Positions 1 to 6,182 of a stretch of 16,002 bases of DNA are shown piece by piece. This stretch comes from Bacteroidales bacterium (GTDB lineage Bacteria > Bacteroidota > Bacteroidia > Bacteroidales > UBA10428): NCBI GenBank assembly GCA_016938095.1, contig JAFGVG010000272.1, forward strand, positions 1 through 16,002, given 5' to 3'. Both the position numbers and the translations under genes were made by a program. The notes beneath the pieces are model-generated. The model did no database searches, had not been told where the DNA came from, and saw only the letters and a list, made by a program, of their open reading frames with translations. Position 1 is the first letter of the stretch. The number at the start of each line of letters is the position of its first letter.

Positions 1-83
1 ACGTATCCGCTTAAAACGAATTTTTCCTGGGCCAGGGCCGAAGCAATGTTGCAGGCAAGTAAAAGGGCCAGGAAAGTTCTCAT
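1..83 (-). CDS. Exported TonB-receptor-like protein, N-terminus only
   Basis: The gene starts with ATG at 83-81 and runs off the left edge, so only 27 codons are visible. They begin MRTFLALLLACNIASALAQ, a typical signal peptide with a cleavage site after the second A of ALA-Q, followed by EKFVLSGYV. A mature start of the form 'KFxLSGYV' is characteristic of the carboxypeptidase-regulatory-like (CarboxypepD_reg-like) domain at the front of many Bacteroidota TonB-dependent outer-membrane receptors. The export signal is seen directly; the receptor assignment rests on nine residues plus family knowledge. It could instead be another surface protein carrying that beta-sandwich domain. It lies on the same strand as the upstream envelope operon but behind a strong terminator, so it probably has its own promoter. 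Confidence 0.6.
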   Translation of the reverse strand, partial: MRTFLALLLACNIASALAQEKFVLSGY

Positions 84-93
84 AGAGGTTGGC

Positions 94-132
94 AAAAAAA
101 AACTCAACCGCAAAGATAACTGCGGTTGAGTT
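94..132 (-). terminator. Rho-independent terminator of the envelope operon
   Basis: Bases 101-112 and 121-132 form a perfect 12-bp inverted repeat (core ACTCAACCGCA / TGCGGTTGAGT) around an 8-base loop. Read on the minus strand the stem is followed by a run of T (complement of the A-tract at 94-102). It lies 26 bases past the stop codon of the outer-membrane-like gene ending at 159. A strong stem plus T-tract is the classic intrinsic terminator. Confidence 0.9.
111..118 (-). promoter_or_regulatory. Possible -7 box for the TonB-receptor-like gene
   Basis: The minus strand reads TATCTTTG here, a full match to the Bacteroidota -7 consensus TAnnTTTG. It lies 27 bases upstream of the ATG at 83, the right distance for a short leader. 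It sits in the loop and distal stem of the terminator at 94-132. No clear TTTG -33 box is present (TTTC occurs at roughly the right place), so the call is tentative. Confidence 0.4.
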
Positions 133-158
133 CTGAAACACGTAATAAACGGGAAATA

Positions 159-818
159 TTAGAAACGACCGAACTTAAAGGTAACGCCACCTGAAAAACC
201 ATGCAGGATGTCGGTGGAAATACCCGGGTAATCGGTTTCGTCGATATCCACATCACTGGTGTACCGGTATGAAACACCCATGCAGAATCTGAAAAACCGG
301 GTAATATTTAACTCCACTTCCACACCGGGCTCAATAACCATAAAGGCATCGGAAGCACGTGACTCGAAATCGTCTTCCCATACTTCATCCCAGTCTTCGT
401 CGTTTGAATCAACAACAGCCACGCCACCGGCACCTATCAGTATCGGAAAGGATATATGCACCGGGAACCGGGGCATAATTACAGGTTCGAAGAAAAATCC
501 GCCATAACCGCCTGCCAGACTGATTTTGTTATCCAGCACGGCATTGTATTTCGTTTCGTTAAAAAAACCTGCGCCACCCAGACCAAGTGTTACCATGCGA
601 CCCAGTGTGACACCGCCTCTTGCGCCAAATACAAAAGCATCTCTGTTGTCGATCTGCGAATACTGCATGGAAATGGCGCCATATCCGCCAACTTTATCAT
701 TGTTTCCCATGAGGGTCTGTATCTCTCCCGATCTGTCCTTTGCAAACTCATCATCCTGCTGGGCATAGACCGACAAGGCAAATGCAACTATCCCCAAAAA
801 CATTGCTAACTTTTTCAT
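159..818 (-). CDS. Exported outer-membrane beta-barrel-like protein, 219 aa
   Basis: The protein begins with a signal peptide (MKKLAMFLGIVAFALSVYAQ, cleavage expected after YA) and then carries alternating polar/hydrophobic, glycine- and aromatic-rich strands. It ends in FKFGRF, with the C-terminal aromatic residue typical of beta-barrels folded by the BAM complex. An acidic stretch near residues 136-150 (many D/E/W) may be an extracellular loop. Length (about 200 residues after cleavage) fits an eight-stranded barrel. No catalytic motif is visible and the substrate, if any, is unknown. It is the last gene of the sigma-factor operon, 21 bases after the preceding small outer-membrane-like gene, and is followed by the terminator at 94-132. 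Start chosen at the ATG that gives a complete signal peptide. Confidence 0.75.
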   Translation of the reverse strand: MKKLAMFLGIVAFALSVYAQQDDEFAKDRSGEIQTLMGNNDKVGGYGAISMQYSQIDNRDAFVFGARGGVTLGRMVTLGLGGAGFFNETKYNAVLDNKISLAGGYGGFFFEPVIMPRFPVHISFPILIGAGGVAVVDSNDEDWDEVWEDDFESRASDAFMVIEPGVEVELNITRFFRFCMGVSYRYTSDVDIDETDYPGISTDILHGFSGGVTFKFGRF

Positions 819-839
819 TGCTATGATTATTAGTGGTTA

Positions 840-1346
840 TTAAAATTTATATTTCAGTGATACGCCTATGCTGTTCAGGCACAGGTTAAAATACTGTATG
901 GTTGAAAACTCAAAATAGGGTTTAAAATCTACGCAGAGTTCAAAAGGAAACTCCGGAAACCGGTAAATGATGCCGATGATCCCATCGAGTCCCAGTAAGG
1001 GTGTGAACCTGTACTCGTCGAGGTGTACCGTCCGGTAGAGTGTATTGTAATGGTCGATAAATGCAAACCCTGCGTGCGCGCCAAATCCGTATTGCAGATA
1101 GAGGTTCTCCGATACATGACCCAGTGCAGGTTGAAAGTACTCTTTGAGTACCGTAAGGGTAAAACCCCTGCGGCCAACAAACAGTATGCCTTCAATAGCT
1201 TCTTCATCAAGATTATACTGCCGGTATGTTCCCGAAAAGCGGCCATCGAATCTTATTCCTGCATCGCGGGTATAGTTCTGGGCGATGGCCGTTGCGGACA
1301 ATAACGTTAAAATCAAAAGTAATATGCCTTTAAATTTTTCACTCAT
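840..1346 (-). CDS. Small exported beta-barrel-like protein, 168 aa
   Basis: Residues 1-22 (MSEKFKGILLLILTLLSATAIAQ) form a signal peptide; the mature part is rich in Y, F and G with strand-like alternation and ends in LKYKF, a terminal aromatic typical of outer-membrane barrels. There is no enzyme motif and no family is recognised beyond this architecture. At about 146 mature residues it would make only a small barrel. It is 12 bases downstream of the GIN-domain lipoprotein gene and 21 bases upstream of the next barrel-like gene, so it is almost surely co-transcribed with them. The pairing suggests outer-membrane proteins under control of the ECF sigma factor at the head of the operon. Function is not inferable from sequence. 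Confidence 0.7.
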   Translation of the reverse strand: MSEKFKGILLLILTLLSATAIAQNYTRDAGIRFDGRFSGTYRQYNLDEEAIEGILFVGRRGFTLTVLKEYFQPALGHVSENLYLQYGFGAHAGFAFIDHYNTLYRTVHLDEYRFTPLLGLDGIIGIIYRFPEFPFELCVDFKPYFEFSTIQYFNLCLNSIGVSLKYKF

Positions 1347-1358
1347 AAGGCTTACCTG

Positions 1359-2147
1359 CTATCGTTCAACTACTCTACCCGAACCTGAAATGTAGGTAAC
1401 CAAAGACGGATCGCCCGAATAATAAACAATTCCACTGCCAATGATGGTAACATCCAGCGCGTTGTAAACCCTTGCCTCCGCAACGCCGGAACCGGAGACA
1501 CGAATGACACAGTTTTCGGTATCGCACTTTCCGGCTTTTATTCTGCCCGAACCAACAATGTCGTAATTTGCACTGATGCAATCGCCCAGTAGTTTAATTT
1601 CGCCCGAACCTTCCAGATTGGTTTCCACACTTTCTGCAATCAGGTCGCATTTGATAAAGCCCGATCCTTCCAGTTCAATTTCAGCAGAGGTGGCCGTTAC
1701 ATTGTTGCATTCAATTTGTCCTGAACCTGCAAGGTTTATATATAGTTGTTCCGTATTAAGCCCATAGCAGTATACGAGCCCGCTTCCATTAAGTGAAATT
1801 TCTTCGAGTTGGCTTGTGCCAACCGTAATTTCAATCGGCCGAGAAGGTTCGAGGCACTTGTTGTTACGGGTTTCAATGATGAGCTTATCGCCCGAAACAT
1901 GTGTTACCACCAGGTCAATCAGGTTTTCGTCGGTTTCAACAATGGCGTCAGGTCCGTATCCTGTGTCAATCTGCACTTCAAAATCGCCGTTTACCTCTAT
2001 ACGGCTGAAAGGCTCAAGCGTACGATGTTCAACCCGGCGGTCTCCGTTTCCTTCGATACACTTGTCCCAAATATCTTCACATGAAGTGAGCATTAAACTT
2101 CCCAGGGCTGCAAGTGATATGATCAGTTTATGATTAAGTTTTTTCAT
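1359..2147 (-). CDS. GIN-domain (DUF2807) lipoprotein, 262 aa
   Basis: The N-terminus has a lipoprotein signal with the lipobox LTSC, so C23 would be lipidated and the protein anchored to the envelope. The segment RTLEPFSRIEVNGDFEVQID is the usual opening of the 'head GIN' domain (DUF2807, also called putative auto-transporter adhesin). The rest is a ladder of eight GSG turns (LNGSG, LAGSG, LEGSG, LEGSG, IVGSG, VSGSG, IIGSG, ISGSG) spaced 18-20 residues apart, as expected for a beta-helix-like solenoid. Family members are common in Bacteroidota, frequently next to ECF sigma genes, but have no settled biochemical role; adhesion or envelope sensing are guesses. It follows the DUF4097-like gene by 67 bases and precedes the small barrel gene by 12. 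Confidence 0.88.
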   Translation of the reverse strand: MKKLNHKLIISLAALGSLMLTSCEDIWDKCIEGNGDRRVEHRTLEPFSRIEVNGDFEVQIDTGYGPDAIVETDENLIDLVVTHVSGDKLIIETRNNKCLEPSRPIEITVGTSQLEEISLNGSGLVYCYGLNTEQLYINLAGSGQIECNNVTATSAEIELEGSGFIKCDLIAESVETNLEGSGEIKLLGDCISANYDIVGSGRIKAGKCDTENCVIRVSGSGVAEARVYNALDVTIIGSGIVYYSGDPSLVTYISGSGRVVER

Positions 2148-2214
2148 GATTATTGGGTTTATTATAAATGACAGGAATTGTTAAGAAAGGTTGCTTTATA
2201 AGGTGAAGGATGAT

Positions 2215-3309
2215 TTATTTTTGTGAAAGCGTAACGTTACATTTTCGTGTGGCGCTTATAACCACACTCGATTGAGGCGTTCCGGAACCCACTACCCCTT
2301 TTGTGCTGAACATTTTGTCCTCGGCATTGATAACCTTGGTGGTAAGTCGGGATAGGTTTTTAGGGTAAACAAAGGTGACGGCCTGGTTGTGGGTCAGATC
2401 GAGGTCAAATAGCATGGGACGTTCAAAAAGCAGCACAACATGGGTTAATTCCGAAGTAATTACAATGTTGCTGAAAGTCCGGCGGATGTCGTTGATGCTG
2501 ATATCACCATACCGGCTCCTTGTTTCTATGTTATTGTGCAATGAGCCTATCAATATCCGCGAAAAGTAGCTTTCGCCGCTGATAGTGCCCGCGTTATGCA
2601 GGAAAAGCTTATCCCTTCGGGAGTTCATACTAAGGCTGCCCAGTTTGTCGATGGTAATTACACACGACTGGGTTTTAGTATCCAGTTTACCGGCTTCAGT
2701 CAGATGAAGGTCGCCATAGGACATTTCAATCCTTCCCTCGCGCAGGTAACCTATTTCTCCATCTCCCTGTGTAAGCTTTAATTCCGACCGTCCTGTGAGC
2801 CGGTTCGCTTTTAAATTCCCAAACGATAATGTCAGATTAATATTCCCCTGATGGTCGTCAAAAAGCACATCGCCGAATTTATTCTCAATTTTGAGGGTTA
2901 AGTAGTCCGGAACCCTTAGGGTATAGTTGATGCTGACCGAGTTGGACGAAGAAAGATACGCGCTTGCTATGTCAACCAGGTCTTTAAAGACATCTGAGCC
3001 GGCCTCTCCGAAACTCGTCCGGGCTATCAGGTAATACTGTCCCTTGGTGAATTCAAAATCAATGTTTTGTTTCATTTTCTCGAGCTTCTGGCGATCTTTT
3101 GCACGCAACTTAATGTCGATGTCAAACCTAACCGAATCGTTATCCCAGGGGATTACCTGTATCCGTCCGTATTTGTTGGCTATCTCAACCGACAAGCCAT
3201 GACCAACGCGGAACGAACGTGAAATATGGTTGGCATATTCCGTGTTTTGCGCATGAATTGCCTGAAGCAAAAGGCCAGTAAGTAATATCGCGAGAAGCCT
3301 AAAGCGCAT
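2215..3309 (-). CDS. Exported DUF4097-like beta-repeat protein, 364 aa
   Basis: The start is placed at ATG 3309-3307 because the protein then opens with a clean signal peptide (MRFRLLAILLTGLLLQAIHAQ); a longer frame begins at 3360 but would bury that signal behind 17 residues and overlap the anti-sigma gene further. The mature part opens with SRSFRVGHGLSVEIANKYGR and shows recurring strand-turn units such as LKIENKFGDVLF and IEMSYGDLHL, which resemble the DUF4097/DUF4098 beta-strand repeat proteins related to GIN domains. It probably sits in the periplasm or on the cell surface; no lipobox is seen. The ATG overlaps the end of the anti-sigma gene by 11 bases, suggesting translational coupling. 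Function is unknown, but linkage to the GIN lipoprotein suggests the two act together. Confidence 0.8.
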   Translation of the reverse strand: MRFRLLAILLTGLLLQAIHAQNTEYANHISRSFRVGHGLSVEIANKYGRIQVIPWDNDSVRFDIDIKLRAKDRQKLEKMKQNIDFEFTKGQYYLIARTSFGEAGSDVFKDLVDIASAYLSSSNSVSINYTLRVPDYLTLKIENKFGDVLFDDHQGNINLTLSFGNLKANRLTGRSELKLTQGDGEIGYLREGRIEMSYGDLHLTEAGKLDTKTQSCVITIDKLGSLSMNSRRDKLFLHNAGTISGESYFSRILIGSLHNNIETRSRYGDISINDIRRTFSNIVITSELTHVVLLFERPMLFDLDLTHNQAVTFVYPKNLSRLTTKVINAEDKMFSTKGVVGSGTPQSSVVISATRKCNVTLSQK

Positions 3310-3865
3310 ATTGTTCGGTTTTAAGGGGAATACACTCGTCGCCCATTTCGGCAAGTTCATTACGAAGGTCCTCGAGTATTGAAATTTTCAACCGGTAATT
3401 ATCTATAATCGCTTCAATCACTTCCTGGTTGGCCATATTGTCTTTCAGGTCTTTCTTCAGGTCAACATAAACACTGTCGAGTTCCGACAGGTCAAACTGT
3501 ATTTCTTCTTCAAGCGAAGGGCAATTGGCAATAATGGGTTTTAATTCGTTGAGTTTTTCGTTGACAATATTGGTATAATATGCTTCCGCTTCTTTTAATC
3601 CGGGCAGTGTATTTTCTTTTTGATATTTTTTGCCTTTAACAGCCATATCACTGCCGGAACTAACCCGGTTAATCATTTCGAATGCACCATAGGAGGCCAT
3701 TAAAATAAGCAATACAATGGCCGCGCGCTTAAATCCAACCTTCCAGTTGAATTTGCTGCTAACACGGATGTCCCGTTCAATCTTATCCCAGATGCGCGGG
3801 TCCGGCTCGCGGGTATCAAATTGCCCGCGGTTTTCCATGATGAATTTTTCAAACCTGTCTTCCAT
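3299..3865 (-). CDS. Putative anti-sigma factor, single-pass membrane protein
   Basis: The 188-residue protein has a cytoplasmic-type N-terminal segment (residues 1-46, with the motif EPDPRIWDKIE that recurs in Bacteroidota proteins downstream of ECF sigma genes), one hydrophobic transmembrane helix at about 47-64 (AAIVLLILMASYGAF) and a charged, probably helical or coiled-coil periplasmic part to the C-terminus. This layout matches anti-sigma regulators that hold an ECF sigma factor at the inner membrane. Its start overlaps the end of the sigma gene by 17 bases, the standard arrangement for a sigma/anti-sigma pair. It lacks a visible HXXXCXXC zinc motif, so it is not a classical ZAS-type anti-sigma. 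The role is inferred from position and topology more than from sequence similarity. Confidence 0.7.
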   Translation of the reverse strand: MEDRFEKFIMENRGQFDTREPDPRIWDKIERDIRVSSKFNWKVGFKRAAIVLLILMASYGAFEMINRVSSGSDMAVKGKKYQKENTLPGLKEAEAYYTNIVNEKLNELKPIIANCPSLEEEIQFDLSELDSVYVDLKKDLKDNMANQEVIEAIIDNYRLKISILEDLRNELAEMGDECIPLKTEQYAL

Positions 3866-4406
3866 AATACTGGTTTTGAAGTATTTCCTTGATCCTCTGT
3901 TTGGCCCGGGAATATTGTGATTTGGATGTTGCTTCGGAGATGCTCATAATTTGTGCTATTTCCGCATGATCGTAGCCTTCAAGCAAATAGAGCGAGAAGA
4001 CCACCCGGTAACCTTCCGGCAATTGTTCCATTGCTTTCTGTACCTTATCAACCGTGAGGCCTGGAATTTCTTCCTCGTGGTTGTCATACTGAGGTACCTC
4101 GGGCAGTACTTCAACCGGAACCAGTTCGGCCTTCCTTTTCTTTAATGCGTTAATGCACTTGTTGATGGTGATTCGCTTAATCCAGGCCCCGAATGACGAC
4201 TCGTGCCTGAAGGTGCCAAGCTGCATAAAGGCCTCCGAAAAGGTCTCCTGAAGCATATCCTCTGCTTCTTCACGATTGTTCATCATCCGGTAACAAATAT
4301 TGTACATGGCCTTTGCATATAGCTGATAAAGCTGATGTTGTGCTTTGGGGTTGCCTGCCTGGCTCAGTTCAATAATATCACTATGTATGTCGGTATAAGC
4401 AGTCAA
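3849..4406 (-). CDS. ECF-family RNA polymerase sigma factor, 185 aa
   Basis: Sigma region 2 spans about residues 26-92, with the -10 recognition segment EEAEDMLQETF (46-56) and FGAWIKRITINKCIN (72-86). Region 4 spans about 125-176 with the helix-turn-helix HAEIAQIMSISEATSKSQYS (147-166). An acidic, proline-containing linker lies between. There is no region 1 or 3, as expected for an extracytoplasmic-function sigma. The start is TTG at 4406-4404: there is no in-frame ATG between the upstream in-frame stop (4469-4467) and residue 34, which is already inside region 2. It overlaps the anti-sigma gene and heads an operon of envelope proteins, so it most likely responds to a cell-envelope signal and drives its own promoter at 4494-4522. 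Confidence 0.93.
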   Translation of the reverse strand: MTAYTDIHSDIIELSQAGNPKAQHQLYQLYAKAMYNICYRMMNNREEAEDMLQETFSEAFMQLGTFRHESSFGAWIKRITINKCINALKKRKAELVPVEVLPEVPQYDNHEEEIPGLTVDKVQKAMEQLPEGYRVVFSLYLLEGYDHAEIAQIMSISEATSKSQYSRAKQRIKEILQNQYYGRQV

Positions 4407-4493
4407 ACGATTTGATTTTTTACATGAATGACATAATGATTGATATGCGACCCAAAACCCTACCCGTCAGTTTCACAGTTGTTGTTTTTATTA

Positions 4494-4522
4494 ATAGACA
4501 ACATTCCGGAAAAAGGGTTGCA
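4494..4522 (-). promoter_or_regulatory. ECF-type autoregulatory promoter of the sigma operon
   Basis: Read on the minus strand, TGCAACCC (4522-4515) followed by a T-run is separated by 16 bases from GTCTAT (4499-4494). A GCAACC/T-rich -35 element with a GTC-type -10 element at 16-17 base spacing is a typical ECF sigma promoter layout, and GCAACC...GTCTAT forms recur ahead of Bacteroidota ECF genes. The transcript would start near 4487 and have a leader of about 80 bases before the TTG start at 4406. The match is seen in sequence; autoregulation is inferred. Confidence 0.7.
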
Positions 4523-4540
4523 TCGGGAAGTGAAAATTGC

Positions 4541-4631
4541 TATTGGCTGTTAGCTGTTAGCTGTTAGCCATTAGCTGTTAGCTTTTAGCCAATAGCCAAT
4601 AGCCAACAGCCAATAGCCAAAGGCCAACGGC
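4541..4631. repeat. 13-unit heptamer array with a central inversion
   Basis: Thirteen consecutive 7-bp units, all ending in GC, fill these 91 bases without a break in phase. The left half is mainly TGTTAGC (4548-4568 holds three identical copies); the right half is mainly CAATAGC (4590-4617, with one CAACAGC). The halves are roughly reverse complements, so 4539-4555 pairs with 4601-4617 at 16 of 17 positions and can form a large hairpin. The remaining gap between the sigma gene and the MFS gene (4407-4803, 397 bases) holds the promoters listed separately; no other gene is evident. Frames through the array are open on the minus strand only as a by-product of the repeat. Confidence 0.9.
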
Positions 4632-4635
4632 CTTT
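4619..4635. repeat. Perfect 7-bp hairpin with 3-base loop at the array edge
   Basis: AAAGGCC (4619-4625) and GGCCTTT (4629-4635) are perfect inverted repeats around AAC. The hairpin overlaps the last two units of the heptamer array and lies just downstream of the minus-strand -7 box at 4642-4649, so an RNA starting there would carry it at its very 5' end. No T-tract follows on the minus strand, so it is not a convincing terminator. Confidence 0.7.
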
Positions 4636-4641
4636 CTAATG

Positions 4642-4649
4642 CAAAGGTA
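4642..4649 (-). promoter_or_regulatory. Candidate housekeeping -7 box facing the sigma operon
   Basis: The minus strand reads TACCTTTG, a full match to the Bacteroidota primary-sigma -7 consensus TAnnTTTG. No good TTTG -33 box is visible at the usual distance. A transcript would begin near 4637-4633 and run through the heptamer array before reaching the sigma gene. It may supply basal expression beside the ECF promoter, or a short leader RNA. Confidence 0.42.
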
Positions 4650-4729
4650 GTTATTCTGTTAATGGGAAACGATAGTAAGTTAACACAGGCAAAATGATCA
4701 TCCCCGGTAGCGGCTATTGTTTTTTTATT

Positions 4730-4737
4730 ATCTTTAG
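4730..4737 (+). promoter_or_regulatory. Weak candidate -7 box for the MFS gene
   Basis: TATCTTTA matches TAnnTTTG at all but the last base and follows a T-rich run (4719-4730). It lies 66 bases upstream of the ATG at 4804. No properly spaced -33 element is seen; it is the best plus-strand candidate in this gap. Confidence 0.3.
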
Positions 4738-4803
4738 TGTCTTCATTGCATACCCATCCGGCATTACCCGCCGGGTGACTGTGATAAACCAATATCTGCT
4801 GAC

Positions 4804-6105
4804 ATGAAGAAAGCTGCTGTGCCTGAAGGTTATCTCTTTTCCAAGTCGTACACCAACTACGTGTTCATCCTGCTTTTTTTGCTTTATATGTTCGATTATG
4901 TCGACCGGATGGTGGTGACTTCGCTTTTCCCGTTTCTGAAAGCCGACTGGAACCTTACCGACACACAATGTGGCCTGCTGGTTTCAGCGGTTTACTGGTC
5001 CATTGTTGCGCTTACATTCCCGGTGTCCATTTTGGTTGACCGCTGGAGCAGGCGAAAGACCATTGGCCTGATGGCTGTGGTATGGAGTATTGCCACAGCA
5101 GCCTGTGCTTTAACCCGTAAGTTTCCCCATTTGCTTACCACGCGTACTTTTATTGGCATTGGTGAAGCCGGTTACGCTCCCGGCGGCACCGCAATGATCG
5201 CCGGGCTCTATCCCCAGGAGAAGCGTTCGTGGATGATGGGCCTGTGGAATGCATCCATTCCCCTGGGCAGTGCCATTGGCATAGCACTGGGAGGTATTAT
5301 TGCTACCAACTGGGGCTGGCGTCATGCGTTTGGGTTAGTGGCCATACCGGGACTTATAGTAGCCATTTTATTCTTTTTTGTAAAGGACTACAAAACGGTG
5401 GGACTTACTAAAACGGCTGGCAACGGGGGAAAAAATCAGGAATCCGAAGTGGTGAAAATGACGATAAAGGACATGTTCCGGGAGTTTTTCGACAAGCCCT
5501 CCCTGATATTTACCTATTTTGGCATGGCAGCCGTGGTTTTTACCACTACCTCACTGCTGACGTGGCTGCCAACATACTTCCACCGCGTACAGGGACTACC
5601 TGAAAGCCAGGCCGGCCTTAAGTCGAGCGCCGTTATGGTACTCGCCCTCATTGGGGCCCCATTGGGAGGGTATATTGCCGACCGCTGGAGAAAAAACAAA
5701 ATCAATGCCCGCTTGCTGTTTCCCACCATCAGTACTTTTCTTTCAGCAATTTTGCTTTTTCTGGCCCTCGTGGTCTTCCCGGGAAAATTGCAATATGTTT
5801 TGCTGCTGGCGTTGGGTGTACTCATCACTGCTTTTGTATCGGCTGCTTCGGCAGTTACCCAGGACGTTGTACATGCCGGTATGCGTGCCATGTCGTATGC
5901 TGTGGCCGTTGTGGTGCAGAATCTGCTGGGTGCCTCCATGGGGCCTATTGTTATCGGCGCTATATCTGACTTTTCAAATATAGAGACAGCCTTGTCGGTT
6001 TTACCCGCCGCTTTACTCATCGCTTCACTGATGTTTTTTTCGGGCTCATTTTTCTATGAGAAAGACTTGGGTAAGGTGGAAATAATAAAGCTCGAATCGC
6101 TATAA
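4804..6105 (+). CDS. MFS transporter, Spinster (Spns)-like, 433 aa
   Basis: The protein has about twelve hydrophobic helices and ends with a short charged tail, the usual MFS layout and length. Key motifs are D31-Y-V-D34-R35 in helix 1, the loop 2-3 motif A (V78-D79-R80-W-S-R-R-K85) and R114-TFIGIGEAGYAP-G in helix 4, which together resemble the Spinster/SPNS branch (NYxDR and RxGxGxGEAxY forms). Spns proteins in animals move lysolipids and sphingosine-1-phosphate; bacterial homologues are largely uncharacterised and some relatives move organic acids, so the substrate is open. It is the first of four co-directional genes; the next encodes an acyltransferase, which makes a lipid substrate an attractive but unproved idea. 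No separate ribosome-binding site is visible at the ATG. Confidence 0.87.
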   Translation: MKKAAVPEGYLFSKSYTNYVFILLFLLYMFDYVDRMVVTSLFPFLKADWNLTDTQCGLLVSAVYWSIVALTFPVSILVDRWSRRKTIGLMAVVWSIATAACALTRKFPHLLTTRTFIGIGEAGYAPGGTAMIAGLYPQEKRSWMMGLWNASIPLGSAIGIALGGIIATNWGWRHAFGLVAIPGLIVAILFFFVKDYKTVGLTKTAGNGGKNQESEVVKMTIKDMFREFFDKPSLIFTYFGMAAVVFTTTSLLTWLPTYFHRVQGLPESQAGLKSSAVMVLALIGAPLGGYIADRWRKNKINARLLFPTISTFLSAILLFLALVVFPGKLQYVLLLALGVLITAFVSAASAVTQDVVHAGMRAMSYAVAVVVQNLLGASMGPIVIGAISDFSNIETALSVLPAALLIASLMFFSGSFFYEKDLGKVEIIKLESL

Positions 6106-6150
6106 CTTCATAATTCGACATTCACAATTCAACAATTAAAATTCATCATT
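6106..6150. repeat. Degenerate ATTC heptamer array between two genes
   Basis: Starting at the base after the MFS stop codon, units of 7 bp follow one another: CTTCATA, ATTCGAC, ATTCACA, ATTCAAC, AATTAAA, ATTCATC, ATT. The ATT(C) core recurs at 6113, 6120, 6127, 6141 and 6148, with one unit (about 6134) shifted by a base. The units are degenerate, so this is a weaker array than the other two, but the 7-bp phase is kept for over 40 bases. Confidence 0.6.
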
Positions 6151-6157
6151 AACTTTG
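6150..6157 (+). promoter_or_regulatory. Candidate -7 box for the acyltransferase gene
   Basis: TAACTTTG is a full match to TAnnTTTG and lies 25 bases before the TTG start at 6183, giving a plausible short leader. The last base of the ATTC heptamer array is its first base. A TTTG -33 element is not evident in the array. Confidence 0.42.
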
Positions 6158-6182
6158 TTGTCTGTTTTAAATTTTTAGCATT

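Noticed and set aside
2148..2214. Internal promoter ahead of the GIN lipoprotein gene
   Set aside because: No TAnnTTTG or ECF-type element is found in the 67-base gap.
3310..3360. Upstream start for the DUF4097-like protein, adding 17 residues
   Set aside because: It would bury a clean signal peptide and deepen the overlap with the anti-sigma gene; ATG at 3309 fits better.
4541..4635. Intrinsic terminator or miniature transposable element
   Set aside because: The inverted repeats lack a T-tract on either strand, and there are no clear target-site duplications; 7-bp periodicity explains the symmetry better.
4571..4792. 73-residue minus-strand frame ending in AIGYWL-type repeats
   Set aside because: Its C-terminal part is the translated heptamer array and the rest is promoter region; no supporting start or similarity.
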